A stretch of DNA of 64,000 nt, taken from the NCBI RefSeq assembly GCF_002179555.1, contig NZ_NHOU01000004.1, positions 124,001-188,000 of the forward strand, read 5' to 3'. Shown here piece by piece: positions 26,301-34,558 of this stretch (position 1 is its first letter; each line of letters begins with the position of its first letter). A model generated the notes under the pieces. That model had not been told where the DNA came from. It saw nothing but the letters and a program-made list of their open reading frames with translations, and searched no databases. This DNA is from Salinicola salarius (GTDB taxonomy: Bacteria; Pseudomonadota; Gammaproteobacteria; Pseudomonadales; Halomonadaceae). A program made the position numbers and the translations under genes.

Positions 26301-26321
26301 CGACCGCCCGGGGGGCGGTCG
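26301..26321. terminator. perfect GC-rich hairpin between convergent madM and GGDEF genes
   Basis: CGACCGCCC pairs with GGGCGGTCG around GGG, directly abutting the stop of the minus-strand GGDEF gene. It has no T-run, so termination strength is uncertain; it is placed where a bidirectional terminator would be. Confidence 0.5.
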
Positions 26322-27695
26322 TCAGCCCTGAAACGAGGGAAACATTCGAGCGTGGCAGCGCTCTTGGCAGGTGCTGGAAACGGGAGCGATCGAAACACAG
26401 CCTCGGCCGGCCGATTTCGCCTGGTAAAGCGCATGGTCGACTTCCTCCAGCAACCTCTTGGACATCTGGTCGCGATACTCGCCCACGCCAGCGGAGAAGC
26501 TTACCCGGAGGCGAAATGTGCTCAAGGTGCGTTGGCGAAGTTGCTTCAGGACACGGTCTATCGTGGTCTGTGCCGAGAAGCGATCGACCCCGGGCAAGAT
26601 CACCAGGAACTCCTCTCCGCCCCAGCGAACCAGGGTATCGCTCGAACGCAGCGCGCCGATCATGAAGTGGCTGAATTCCGTCAACACCTCGTCGCCAACG
26701 GCATGGCCGTAGCGATCGTTGATCTCCTTGAAGTGATCCAGATCGAGCATGGCAATGGCGACCTTTTCGCCATAACGCTGGCTTCGTTCCAGTGTCTGTT
26801 CGAGCAGCTCCAGGCCGAAACGGCGGTTGTGCAATCCCGTCAGATCGTCTCGCGTTGCCAGATATTCGAGGCGACGGTTCTTTTCCTGCAGCCGGCGTTC
26901 GATATCGCATCGCTCGGTGATATCCACGAGAAAGGCGATCCGCTGGGGGCGGCCCGCTTCGTCGTGGCTGATCGTGTCCTCGATGATGACGGTACGAGAT
27001 GACCCGTCATGCAGCCGGACCTCCACGGCACGACGTTGTTCCAGTGCCTCGAGGAAGCTGGCTGCGTGCTGCTTCTCGGCAGCCTGATGATGCTGCGAGG
27101 GCAAGAGCTTGCGGAAGTGAGCATTGAGCAGCTCGCTTTCCGCATAGCCGAAGAACTCGCAGAAGGCATGATTGACCAGCCGCAGATACCCTTCGAGATC
27201 GATGATACACACGCCCATGGGCAAGTTCCCGAGCACCTGGCGTAGATGCGGTTGCGCCTGTGGCAGTAGGCCCGGGGTATCGTCGATAGCGGTGATCTCG
27301 CCGATGGCGATGAGCACGTGACGCGTGGCACCCTCGTCGGCTCGTGTTTCCAGCGGAGAAATCTTGAGTTTCAGCGCTTGCAGCGGCTGCGCATGTTGGC
27401 GGATGTGAAAGCACTGCCATTGTCTCGAGTTTTCCGACGAGACATTCAGCAATGCCGGATGATCGAGGCCAGCCGCCGGATAGCGATGAGCGTCCAGCCA
27501 TTGCCAAGGGTCGGCCATGGGGAAGCCATCACCCAGGTGCAACTGACGTTTCGCCGTCTCGTTGGCATCGGCCAGCAGGGGAACGCCGGCATCGAGCCGG
27601 TAGATCAGCGCCGCGATATTCAACGTGTCCAGCCCATCCGGCGTGGAAGGACCCTCGGCGGTCTGATGGGATGGCGAATTTTTCGAAGCAACCAT
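26322..27695 (-). CDS. PAS-GGDEF diguanylate cyclase
   Basis: Start at ATG 27695 gives 457 residues; the longer upstream frame runs into the neighbouring EAL gene and has no domain character. The order is an N-terminal sensor-like region (about 1-150), a PAS domain (about 165-290, LPMGVCIIDLEGYLRLVNHAFCE in pieces, then ITERCDIERRLQEKN) and GGDEF (about 300-440). The last has DDLTGLHNRR, LDLDHFKEINDRYGH and the active loop RWGGEEF. It should make cyclic di-GMP. An EAL gene lies 56 bases upstream on the same strand, so synthesis and breakdown may be encoded in one unit. No ribosome site stands out. Confidence 0.88.
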   Translation of the reverse strand: MVASKNSPSHQTAEGPSTPDGLDTLNIAALIYRLDAGVPLLADANETAKRQLHLGDGFPMADPWQWLDAHRYPAAGLDHPALLNVSSENSRQWQCFHIRQHAQPLQALKLKISPLETRADEGATRHVLIAIGEITAIDDTPGLLPQAQPHLRQVLGNLPMGVCIIDLEGYLRLVNHAFCEFFGYAESELLNAHFRKLLPSQHHQAAEKQHAASFLEALEQRRAVEVRLHDGSSRTVIIEDTISHDEAGRPQRIAFLVDITERCDIERRLQEKNRRLEYLATRDDLTGLHNRRFGLELLEQTLERSQRYGEKVAIAMLDLDHFKEINDRYGHAVGDEVLTEFSHFMIGALRSSDTLVRWGGEEFLVILPGVDRFSAQTTIDRVLKQLRQRTLSTFRLRVSFSAGVGEYRDQMSKRLLEEVDHALYQAKSAGRGCVSIAPVSSTCQERCHARMFPSFQG

Positions 27696-27751
27696 AAGCC
27701 AGGGTACCGTGATTCGGACGGTGGAAGGAGTTGCCAGTCGTATCGCGGTCG

Positions 27752-28528
27752 TCAGTGTTCGCCACGAACCAGCGCGAAGCGCGATTCGGGGCAAACCGGT
27801 AGTTGTCCTGCGGCCGGTCTGGCAAACCAGTATCCCTGCTGTCTGGCAATACCGTGGCGGTAGAGCCAACGAGCTTCTTCTAGTTTTTCTATACCTTCGG
27901 CGATCAGAGTGATGTCCAGCTGATGCGCCAGGGTAATGATGTGTTCCAGAATTCTTTGCTGGCGGGGGGACTGGTGGATATCGCTGACCAGATGGCGATC
28001 GATTTTCAGCACGTCTGGCGAGATGTCGACCAGCAGGTCCAGATTGGCATATCCGGTGCCGAAATCATCCAGCGCCGTTTTCATCCCCATTTCGTGATAG
28101 CTGGTCACGATGTTCTGCAGATGGCATCGATCCTTGACGCTTTCGGATTCGGTGATTTCGAAGCAGAGCCGGCTCGTCGGCCAGCCGACCCGCCTGGCTG
28201 CGGCAAGCGTGGCCTGAATGCATGCCTGCGGTTCGTAGACGGCATTGGGCAGGAAGTTGATCGAGAGCATCCCTTCGGCCCCCAGATCGTGGGCCATTTC
28301 GATCGCCTTGACCCGGCAAGCCTGATCGAAGCGGTAGAGGTTGGCGTCGTCGACCCGTGCCAGCACCGAACCGGCGGATTCCCCGCCGCTTCCCCTGACC
28401 AGCGCTTCGTAGCCATAGATTCGACTCTCGTCGATGTTCACCAGTGGCTGAAATGCCATGGTGAATTCGAAATCCAGCGGTACGTCGCAGCGACCGCAAA
28501 CGTTCTCGTGTCTGGCACAGCCCGGCAT
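27752..28528 (-). CDS. EAL-domain cyclic di-GMP phosphodiesterase with Cys-rich N-terminus
   Basis: ATG 28528 is preceded by AAGGAGGACACA, an excellent ribosome site, giving 258 residues. After a short N-terminus with Cys 4, 11 and 14 comes a full EAL domain: YGYEALVRG, SINFLPNA, CFEITESES, ALDDFGTGYANLDLL, VLKIDRHL, LIAEGIE and QQGYWFARP. All metal and catalytic residues of active phosphodiesterases appear to be present. The Cys trio could bind metal or sense redox (inference). It precedes the GGDEF gene. Confidence 0.9.
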   Translation of the reverse strand: MPGCARHENVCGRCDVPLDFEFTMAFQPLVNIDESRIYGYEALVRGSGGESAGSVLARVDDANLYRFDQACRVKAIEMAHDLGAEGMLSINFLPNAVYEPQACIQATLAAARRVGWPTSRLCFEITESESVKDRCHLQNIVTSYHEMGMKTALDDFGTGYANLDLLVDISPDVLKIDRHLVSDIHQSPRQQRILEHIITLAHQLDITLIAEGIEKLEEARWLYRHGIARQQGYWFARPAAGQLPVCPESRFALVRGEH

Positions 28529-28734
28529 TGTGTCCTCCTTGACGACATGCACGGTAATGATTGTTTTCTGCTCGACTGGAAATGCGTTCGTCAGCATTTC
28601 GACAAGTTAACTAAGCTTAGAATATGTGATTGAGAACGAATAGCACCGATTTAGTAGAAAAGTGTGAATCACGCTGTCCAATGCGTCGCCGATTACCGAC
28701 GCCGTGAAAATCCGCCTTCAGCCTGCCGGAGTCC

Positions 28735-29445
28735 ATGAAACCTTTTCCAAGACCTTCTTCAAGCACTCTGATTTGTCTGATAGTGATCGCTGTCGGCATC
28801 GCCTTCGACAAGGGAATCTGGCAGATCCCGCGGGAGTGGAACCCGTTCGCGCCACTGGTCGTGAGCGATCCCGTGACGCCGGTCACGCGTTGGAAGCTGA
28901 AAGCGCTATCCGGAGATCGAGAGGCGTGTCTTGCAGCGCTGGAGACGGCGCCGGATATCGATTATACCCCGCTGGGCGATTACACCGCGGCGGCCGGTTG
29001 CCCGCTCGAAAACGTGGTTCGGCTCTCGAGCACGCAGGTCGCGTTCAGTTCGAGCTTCGTGGCCAGTTGCCCGCTGGCGCTGGCCTGGACCATGTACGAA
29101 CGACACGAACTGCAGCCGTTGGCTCGGCAGATCTTCGGCGAGGGTGTTTCCCGCGTGCAGCATTACGGCTCTTTCGCATGCCGCAATATCTACCATCGGG
29201 AGAACGCCAGACGCAGCGAGCATGCCACGGCGTCGGCACTCGATGTCGCGGCCTTCCGGCTCGAGGATGGGCGTCGGATCAGCGTACTCGAGGACTGGGG
29301 GGACGGGGGCGAACGTGGTCGGTTTCTCGAAGCGGCTCAGGCGGGTGCCTGTCACTATTTCGGTACCACTCTGGGGCCGAACTACAATGCCGCGCACGCC
29401 AATCACTTTCATCTCGGCATGCGCGGCGTTTCGTTCTGCCGCTAG
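28735..29445 (+). CDS. extensin-like family protein (predicted secreted, D,D-carboxypeptidase-like fold)
   Basis: The 236-residue protein has an N-terminal hydrophobic anchor (SSTLICLIVIAVGIAF). The extensin-like C-terminal domain has SFACRNIYH, SEHATASALDVAAF and a closing AHANHFHLGM. The His/Asp pattern (SxHxxxxALD and HxDxH-like HFHLG) resembles LAS-type peptidases, so a periplasmic cell-wall role is possible but unproven. It is divergent from the EAL gene across a 206-base gap that contains the palindrome CTAAGCTTAG at 28611-28620. Confidence 0.85.
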   Translation: MKPFPRPSSSTLICLIVIAVGIAFDKGIWQIPREWNPFAPLVVSDPVTPVTRWKLKALSGDREACLAALETAPDIDYTPLGDYTAAAGCPLENVVRLSSTQVAFSSSFVASCPLALAWTMYERHELQPLARQIFGEGVSRVQHYGSFACRNIYHRENARRSEHATASALDVAAFRLEDGRRISVLEDWGDGGERGRFLEAAQAGACHYFGTTLGPNYNAAHANHFHLGMRGVSFCR

Positions 29446-29478
29446 GCTGAAACGAGGCAGGGAAGTCGCAGCGACGGC

Positions 29479-29706
29479 TCAGTCGTCGAGGTCGACATCG
29501 TCTTCGTCGGTTGCCGCGCCCGTGGCTGCACCGACACCGCCGCCGATCACGGCACCCTGAGTGACGTCACCTCCGGTCGCAGCCGCCGCGCCCGCACCGA
29601 CGGCGGCACCGACGCCCGCGCCGCTGGCCGCGCGCTCGCCGGTCGAGGTTCCGCATGCGGAGAGGCCGAGGGTGAGCAGCAGGGTCAAAAACGTCATCCT
29701 TAACAT
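29479..29706 (-). CDS. small glycine-zipper lipoprotein
   Basis: The 75-residue product has a lipoprotein signal (MLRMTFLTLLLTLGLSACG) with the acylated Cys at residue 18. A Gly/Ala-rich zipper follows (GAGVGAAVGAGAAAATGG, then GAVIGGGVGAATGAATD) with an acidic tail DEDDVDLDD. Such proteins insert the zipper in the outer membrane. GGAGATAAC lies just before the start codon. It converges on the extensin-like gene. Confidence 0.85.
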   Translation of the reverse strand: MLRMTFLTLLLTLGLSACGTSTGERAASGAGVGAAVGAGAAAATGGDVTQGAVIGGGVGAATGAATDEDDVDLDD

Positions 29707-30033
29707 AAGTTATCTCCTTTCAAGTGTGGTTACAGGCTAGAAACAAACCTGGCACGCTGCAACTCGGGAGCGGAAGTCATCGAATCCAGGCTTGTACATC
29801 GAAAGTCGACTGTTTCTTTAAATATGATGTATGACAATTTAGCGCTTGATCGTCGACTGCATCGCCTCTTCAGGTCGAGTCGGCACCCTCGATATCCTTT
29901 GACGTTCCCGGAGAACGCCGATGCCCTCGGACCCGACTGCAGTGCGGTTTTCACATGCCATGCTTCCCCTTGACCAGCCGATCCATGATGCCAGGGTCAC
30001 GACCGCGCATCGGACATCGAGGAGGATGGAGCC
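29707..30033. other. intergenic region, no gene seen
   Basis: These 327 bases between the divergent lipoprotein and hydroxy-acid dehydrogenase genes are AT-richer near 29740-29850 and probably hold both promoters. I see no repeat or clear dyad. GGAGGATGGAGCC before 30034 is the ribosome site of the plus-strand gene. Confidence 0.5.
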
Positions 30034-31278
30034 ATGAGCGCGATGGAGCCCCAGCCCCGTTTTCGAAATGCGGTGAATTCGAACCTCGGCATTTCCTGGT
30101 TCGAGCGCTGGTGGTTTCGCCGGCGGTTGCGACACATCCTCTGCCTGGCGGATTTCGAGCGTTTCGCGAGGCGGGTGCTGCCCAAGCCCATCTTCGGTTA
30201 CGTGGCCGGTGCGGCGGAAACCAATGCCTCCTACGATGACAATTTTCGGGCCTTTCGCGAGATCGGGTTCGTGCATCGCTCGCTGGTCAATGTCAGCGGG
30301 CGGACGACCCGAACCTCGCTGATGGGGCGCGAACATGCCCTGCCGTTCGGCATCGCACCGATGGGCGTCAGCGCGTTGACCGCCTACCGTGGCGACATTC
30401 GCCTGGCCAGCGCTGCCCGGCGGGCCGGTATTCCCATGGTCATCAGCGCCTCCGGACTGATCGCGCTGGAGACGATTGCCGAGGTCAATCCCGATGTCTG
30501 GTACCAGGCTTACATGCCACCCGATCCGGCATCCATTCATGCCCTGGTGGCGCGTGTGGCTCGTGCCGGAATCCAGACGCTGGTGGTGACGGTCGACTCC
30601 GCCGTGGTGCCGAGCCGTGAAAACAACGTGCGCACCGGGTACAAGACGCCGATTCGCCCCGACCTTCGCCTGCTGTGGCAAGGCGCAACGCATCCCGAAT
30701 GGGCGCTGTGTACCTTCCTGCGCACGATCCGTCGTCACGGCATGCCGCATTTCGAGCATGTCGGTGCGGAGCGCGGCGTTGCCCTCGTCGCCAAGAACGT
30801 CGAGCGGGACTTTTCCGGCCGGGAGCATCTCGATTGGGAGGACATCCGCCGCATTCGTGAGCAGTGGGGCGGCAAGCTGGTGCTGAAAGGCATCATGGCC
30901 GTGGAGGATGCGCGCAAGGCCGAGTCCCTGGGTGTCGATGGCATCATCGTTTCCAACCACGGCGGGCGGCAACTGGACGGTGATGTCTCGCCGCTGCGTG
31001 TGCTGCCCGATATCGCCGCGGCCGTGAGTCTCGACGTGATGGTCGACAGCGGCTTTCGGCGCGGCTCCGATGTGCTGAAAGCGCTGGCGCTGGGGGCGAA
31101 GTTCGTGTTCGTCGGCCGCCCGTTCAACTATGCCGCGGCGGTGGCGGGAGAAGCCGGGGTCGATCATGCCATTTCGCTTCTCGCGACCGAGGTGCACCGT
31201 AACCTGGGGATGCTGGGCATCAACTCGCTGGAAGAGATGACCGCCGACCGGCTCTATCCGCTCCCTCGGATATCCTGA
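30034..31278 (+). CDS. FMN-dependent alpha-hydroxy-acid dehydrogenase (L-lactate dehydrogenase-like)
   Basis: The 414-residue protein is a TIM-barrel FMN enzyme of the LldD/glycolate oxidase family. It has FGYVAGAAETNASYDDN, PFGIAPMGVSALTAY, LVVTVDSAVVPSRENN, LVLKGIMAVEDARKAESLG and the active-site signature SNHGGRQLDGDVSPLRVLPD with catalytic His and Arg. It oxidises a 2-hydroxy acid, probably L-lactate or a relative, and passes electrons to quinone or oxygen. An amphipathic, Trp-rich N-terminus (SWFERWWFRRRLRHIL) may attach it to the membrane. It is a single gene. Confidence 0.9.
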   Translation: MSAMEPQPRFRNAVNSNLGISWFERWWFRRRLRHILCLADFERFARRVLPKPIFGYVAGAAETNASYDDNFRAFREIGFVHRSLVNVSGRTTRTSLMGREHALPFGIAPMGVSALTAYRGDIRLASAARRAGIPMVISASGLIALETIAEVNPDVWYQAYMPPDPASIHALVARVARAGIQTLVVTVDSAVVPSRENNVRTGYKTPIRPDLRLLWQGATHPEWALCTFLRTIRRHGMPHFEHVGAERGVALVAKNVERDFSGREHLDWEDIRRIREQWGGKLVLKGIMAVEDARKAESLGVDGIIVSNHGGRQLDGDVSPLRVLPDIAAAVSLDVMVDSGFRRGSDVLKALALGAKFVFVGRPFNYAAAVAGEAGVDHAISLLATEVHRNLGMLGINSLEEMTADRLYPLPRIS

Positions 31279-31445
31279 GCCGTCAATGCGCCTGGGCGCT
31301 ATGGGTCGTCACCGCGCCCGATCATGACAAAAGCCGCGAGGGCACTTAAGGTTATCGGTGAATCGTCGGCGTGCGCCGGAGCCGTTTGCGATGGCGCGCC
31401 CGTACGGGGATCAATACCTGTTTCACTATCGACGAGGAGTGGCCC

Positions 31446-32069
31446 ATGCGTTTGACCATCAAGGGTATCGAGGAAGGCAAGCCGATTCCGGCGCAGTTCG
31501 CTTTCGCCGTGCCCGATCCCGAGCAGCACATGCGCCTGAGCGACAACCGCAACCCGGAAGTGCGCTGGCTGGACGCGCCGCAAGGCACGCAGAGCTTCGT
31601 GCTGCTAGTGACCGATCCCGATGTGCCGGGCGTGGCGGACGACGTCAATCAGGAAGGCAAGACACTCCCCGCGGACCTGCCGCGCGTCGATTTCTACCAT
31701 TGGGTACTGGTGGATATTCCCGTCGAGGTCAACCTGATCGAGGAAGGCGAGATGGCCGACGGCGTGGTCCCCAAGGGCAAGACGCCTGGGCAGACCGCCA
31801 AGGGCATCAGCGGAATCAACGGCTACACCGGGTTTCTGGCCGGCGACCCGGACATGGCCGGCGTCTACGGCGGCTACGATGGGCCTTGCCCGCCCTGGAA
31901 CGATGAAATCGTCCATCGCTATACCTTCAGCGTGTTCGCGCTGGATATTCCCACGCTGGGTCTGTCGGGAGAATTTACCGGCGAGCAGGTTCGCGAGGCG
32001 ATGGCGGGTCACGTGCTGGCGGAATCCAGCATCACCGGAACCTATACCCTCAACCCGGACCTGCGCTGA
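31446..32069 (+). CDS. PEBP / YbhB-YbcL-family protein (Raf kinase inhibitor-like)
   Basis: The start at ATG 31446 follows GAGGAG. The 207-residue protein starts MRLTIKGIEEGKPIPAQFAF and has PEBP marks LLVTDPDVPG, FYHWVLVDIP, GYTGFLAG, YGGYDGPCPPWNDEIVHRY and FSVFALD. No signal peptide is present, so it is cytoplasmic. Biological role in bacteria is largely unknown for this family. It may form a short unit with the following protease-like gene. Confidence 0.9.
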   Translation: MRLTIKGIEEGKPIPAQFAFAVPDPEQHMRLSDNRNPEVRWLDAPQGTQSFVLLVTDPDVPGVADDVNQEGKTLPADLPRVDFYHWVLVDIPVEVNLIEEGEMADGVVPKGKTPGQTAKGISGINGYTGFLAGDPDMAGVYGGYDGPCPPWNDEIVHRYTFSVFALDIPTLGLSGEFTGEQVREAMAGHVLAESSITGTYTLNPDLR

Positions 32070-32141
32070 TCCTCATGACGGCGCCAGGCCATGAGGCGAA
32101 GCGGCGCCGCGCGATTCGCCTGCAACAGTGCGATGGTTGCC

Positions 32142-32666
32142 ATGGAGAATGATTCTCGCGGTGTCCGTCGAACCGGCATCGGCATGATGGTGCTGTTCTG
32201 GATTCTGCTGCTGTTGCTGGCGGGTTGGTGGTTCCGTGGCGTGGAACAGCGGCGCAGCCAGCCCAATGCCGAGTTGGCCGGCGCCGTTTCCGTCGGGCAG
32301 GCCCCGGTCACGCTGGAGCGCAACGCCTACGGCCACTTCGTCGCGCCGGGCGAGATCGACGGCCAGAACGTGACCTTCTTGATCGATACCGGCGCTACCT
32401 ACGTTTCCCTCTCTCGGTCGCTTGCCGAATCCCTCGGGCTCGAGCCGGGGCGCGAGGTCACGTTCACCACTGCCAATGGCCGCGTCGATGGCCATCTGAC
32501 GACGCTCGACAGCGTCAGGCTGGGTGGCTTGCAGGTCCGCCGTGTGCCGGGATCGATCCATGCCGGTATCGATGACGACGTCGTGCTGCTGGGCATGAGC
32601 TTCCTGGGGCGCTTCGATATCCAGATACGCGGTGACCGGATGATCCTCGGCCCGCCTGACGGGTAA
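32142..32666 (+). CDS. membrane-anchored retropepsin-like aspartic protease
   Basis: The protein (about 174 residues from ATG 32142; 32133 or 32091 are also possible because no ribosome site stands out) has one N-terminal membrane helix (GIGMMVLFWILLLLLAGWWF). A clan AA aspartic protease domain follows. The catalytic motif is LIDTGATYVSLSRSLAE, then LDSVRLGGLQV and VVLLGMSFLGRFDI, as in the TIGR02281 family. The domain is expected to face the periplasm and act as a dimer (inference). Confidence 0.87.
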   Translation: MENDSRGVRRTGIGMMVLFWILLLLLAGWWFRGVEQRRSQPNAELAGAVSVGQAPVTLERNAYGHFVAPGEIDGQNVTFLIDTGATYVSLSRSLAESLGLEPGREVTFTTANGRVDGHLTTLDSVRLGGLQVRRVPGSIHAGIDDDVVLLGMSFLGRFDIQIRGDRMILGPPDG

Positions 32667-32700
32667 ACGGATAAGTTGAACCATACTGGGTCAACGTGAG

Positions 32701-32720
32701 GCCTCGCCGGCAGGCGAGGC
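32701..32720. other. perfect 8-bp-stem hairpin downstream of the protease gene
   Basis: GCCTCGCC pairs with GGCGAGGC around GGCA. There is no T-run. It may end or protect the transcript of the preceding gene. Confidence 0.45.
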
Positions 32721-32891
32721 TGAACCGGAAGCGTGGCGATATCGACAGGCATCACCGTTCTGCACCAGTATCGACATAGGAAAGCGGCGCGGGATAATCG
32801 CCGTCCGGTTTCAGTTCGTCGGGAAACAATGGGCTGACCTGATAGCATCTCTTGCGTTGCGGCCGGTGATTGACAGTCAGGGAGAGAATCG

Positions 32892-33428
32892 ATGGTGGCA
32901 GGGAATCTTCGGGTGGGTGTGTTGGCGCTGATGATGCTGGCGTTGGCAGGTTGTGAAAGTCTATCGACGGGATCGTTTCAGATGCCCGATATCTTCGATC
33001 GCTCCGGCAGCGATGAGGCCGTAGTGAAACGCCAGATTCCCTTCCCTGCCGAGGAGTATGCCCGGCTCGAAAAGCGCGGGGCCTCGGCCATCCAGGGGCG
33101 GTTGACCTATAGAACGTCGGATGGGCAGACGCTCGTGGGTTCCGATGAGACGGTTTCGGTGGCGCCAGCGACGCGCTATGCGGCCGAAGCCGCCGAGGTG
33201 GCGCTTTCGGGACGCAAGATCGAACCGGCCGACTCCCGTGCTCGTGAATATACGCACTACGCCAAGACTGACGGCAATGGCTATTTCGTCGTCAGAGGCA
33301 TACCCGCAGGCGTGTTCTACGTTGCCGGCAGCGTGCTGCTTCCCGGTGGCAAATCACGCAGTCCGATCATTATCAAGCAGATCGAACTCGGCAAGGGGCA
33401 GACGCGGGACGTGGACTTGAGCCGCTGA
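32892..33428 (+). CDS. outer-envelope lipoprotein with a carboxypeptidase-regulatory-like domain
   Basis: The 178-residue protein starts with a lipoprotein signal (GVLALMMLALAGCESL; acylated Cys 21). Its C-terminal half resembles a carboxypeptidase regulatory-like beta-sandwich: YAKTDGNGYFVVRGIPAGVFYVAG and SPIIIKQIELGKGQTRDVDL. I recognise no specific family. GGAGAGAATC precedes ATG 32892. It stands alone between a protease-like gene and a two-component system. Confidence 0.8.
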   Translation: MVAGNLRVGVLALMMLALAGCESLSTGSFQMPDIFDRSGSDEAVVKRQIPFPAEEYARLEKRGASAIQGRLTYRTSDGQTLVGSDETVSVAPATRYAAEAAEVALSGRKIEPADSRAREYTHYAKTDGNGYFVVRGIPAGVFYVAGSVLLPGGKSRSPIIIKQIELGKGQTRDVDLSR

Positions 33429-33771
33429 GTTCAGGATAGAGTCGGTGAGCGCCAGCAACGCCTGGCGCCTCGAGATGGCTTGCCAAAGCGCTACTGACAC
33501 TGTCGTTTTTGTAAGCCAACCTTATCGGTCTCTTGTCTGAATTTATCCATTAACCGCGTAGTCCATTGCCGATACCGGGTTACAAAGGGAACAATTCGGG
33601 TATGATGCTGTTTAATCCGCTAGGCTCTCTTCAGGCATAGCTGATTATCTAAGACATTAGCGCAGTAACGGTGAATTATATCTGCCTGGCTCTTGAAGCC
33701 GCTTGATGCCGTTAGCTGCCAATAATAAATCAAGACCGTGGTATGCAGGGTTTCGAGGCCAACTCAAAGGG
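33429..33771. other. intergenic region upstream of the RstA-like regulator
   Basis: These 343 bases hold no gene. A GCGCCAG/CTGGCGC hairpin at 33449-33468 may end the lipoprotein transcript. An AT-rich stretch follows, with a weak promoter candidate TTACAA (33580-33585) and TATGAT (33601-33606), spacer 15. The regulator's start ATG 33772 has AAGGG almost touching it. Confidence 0.4.
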
Positions 33772-34491
33772 ATGGATGACAGCTTGGACAGCACTGCACA
33801 TCAAGATCGCGTATTGATTATCGAAGACGACGAACGTCTGGCGCATCTGACACGCGAATATCTGGAGGCCAACGGCTTCCAGGTCGAGCTCGAGCACGAT
33901 GGTGCCCACGGGGTGGAACGCATCATCGAGGAGCAGCCGGACATGGTAATCCTCGATTTGATGCTGCCGGGTGAGGATGGATTGTCGATCTGCCGTCGGG
34001 CACGACCGCATTATGCCGGCCCCATTCTGATGTTGACGGCACGGACCGACGACATGGATCAGGTTCTGGGCCTGGAAATGGGTGCCGACGATTACGTTCC
34101 CAAGCCGGTTCAGCCACGAGTGCTGCTGGCGCGCATGCGCGCGTTGATGCGTCGCGCCGATAGCCTGGTTTCTTCGAGCGGGGCGACGCGCCTGACGTTC
34201 GACAACCTGGTCATCGACAGCGCCACTCGCGAGGCGTGGCTGGAAGAGGAGCGTATCGACCTCACCAGCGCGGAATTCGACCTGCTCTGGCTACTGGCCG
34301 ACAGCGCAGGCCGGGTGTTGACGCGTGAAGAGATCTTCTCCCAATTGCGTGGAATCAAATACGACGGGCAGGATCGTTCCATCGATGTGCGCGTTTCGCG
34401 CATTCGCCCCAAGATCGGCGACGATCCCAACCACCCTCATCGCATCAAGACCGTACGGAGCAAAGGGTATCTGTTCGTGAGAGACAGTTGA
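33772..34491 (+). CDS. rstA: RstA-like OmpR-family response regulator
   Basis: The 239-residue regulator has receiver residues E18-D19-D20, phosphoacceptor D62 (ILDLMLPGEDG), T89 and K111 (YVPKPVQP). The last motif, with Pro-Val-Gln after the Lys, is typical of RstA. A winged helix follows with LTSAEFDLLWLLADSAG and DVRVSRIRPKIGDDP. ATG 33772 has a ribosome site that is very close, so an upstream start at 33703 cannot be excluded. The cognate kinase begins 67 bases downstream. The signal is not known from sequence. Confidence 0.88.
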   Translation: MDDSLDSTAHQDRVLIIEDDERLAHLTREYLEANGFQVELEHDGAHGVERIIEEQPDMVILDLMLPGEDGLSICRRARPHYAGPILMLTARTDDMDQVLGLEMGADDYVPKPVQPRVLLARMRALMRRADSLVSSSGATRLTFDNLVIDSATREAWLEEERIDLTSAEFDLLWLLADSAGRVLTREEIFSQLRGIKYDGQDRSIDVRVSRIRPKIGDDPNHPHRIKTVRSKGYLFVRDS

Positions 34492-34558
34492 GGGAGAGCG
34501 GCGATCGCGGTCGCCGTCTCCCCCTGCTACTTGCCCGACATTTCCCGCGAGATCCAAC

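Noticed and set aside
29839-31197. 452-codon minus-strand frame opposite the hydroxy-acid dehydrogenase
   Set aside because: The plus-strand gene carries all FMN-enzyme motifs; the antisense product does not resemble any family.
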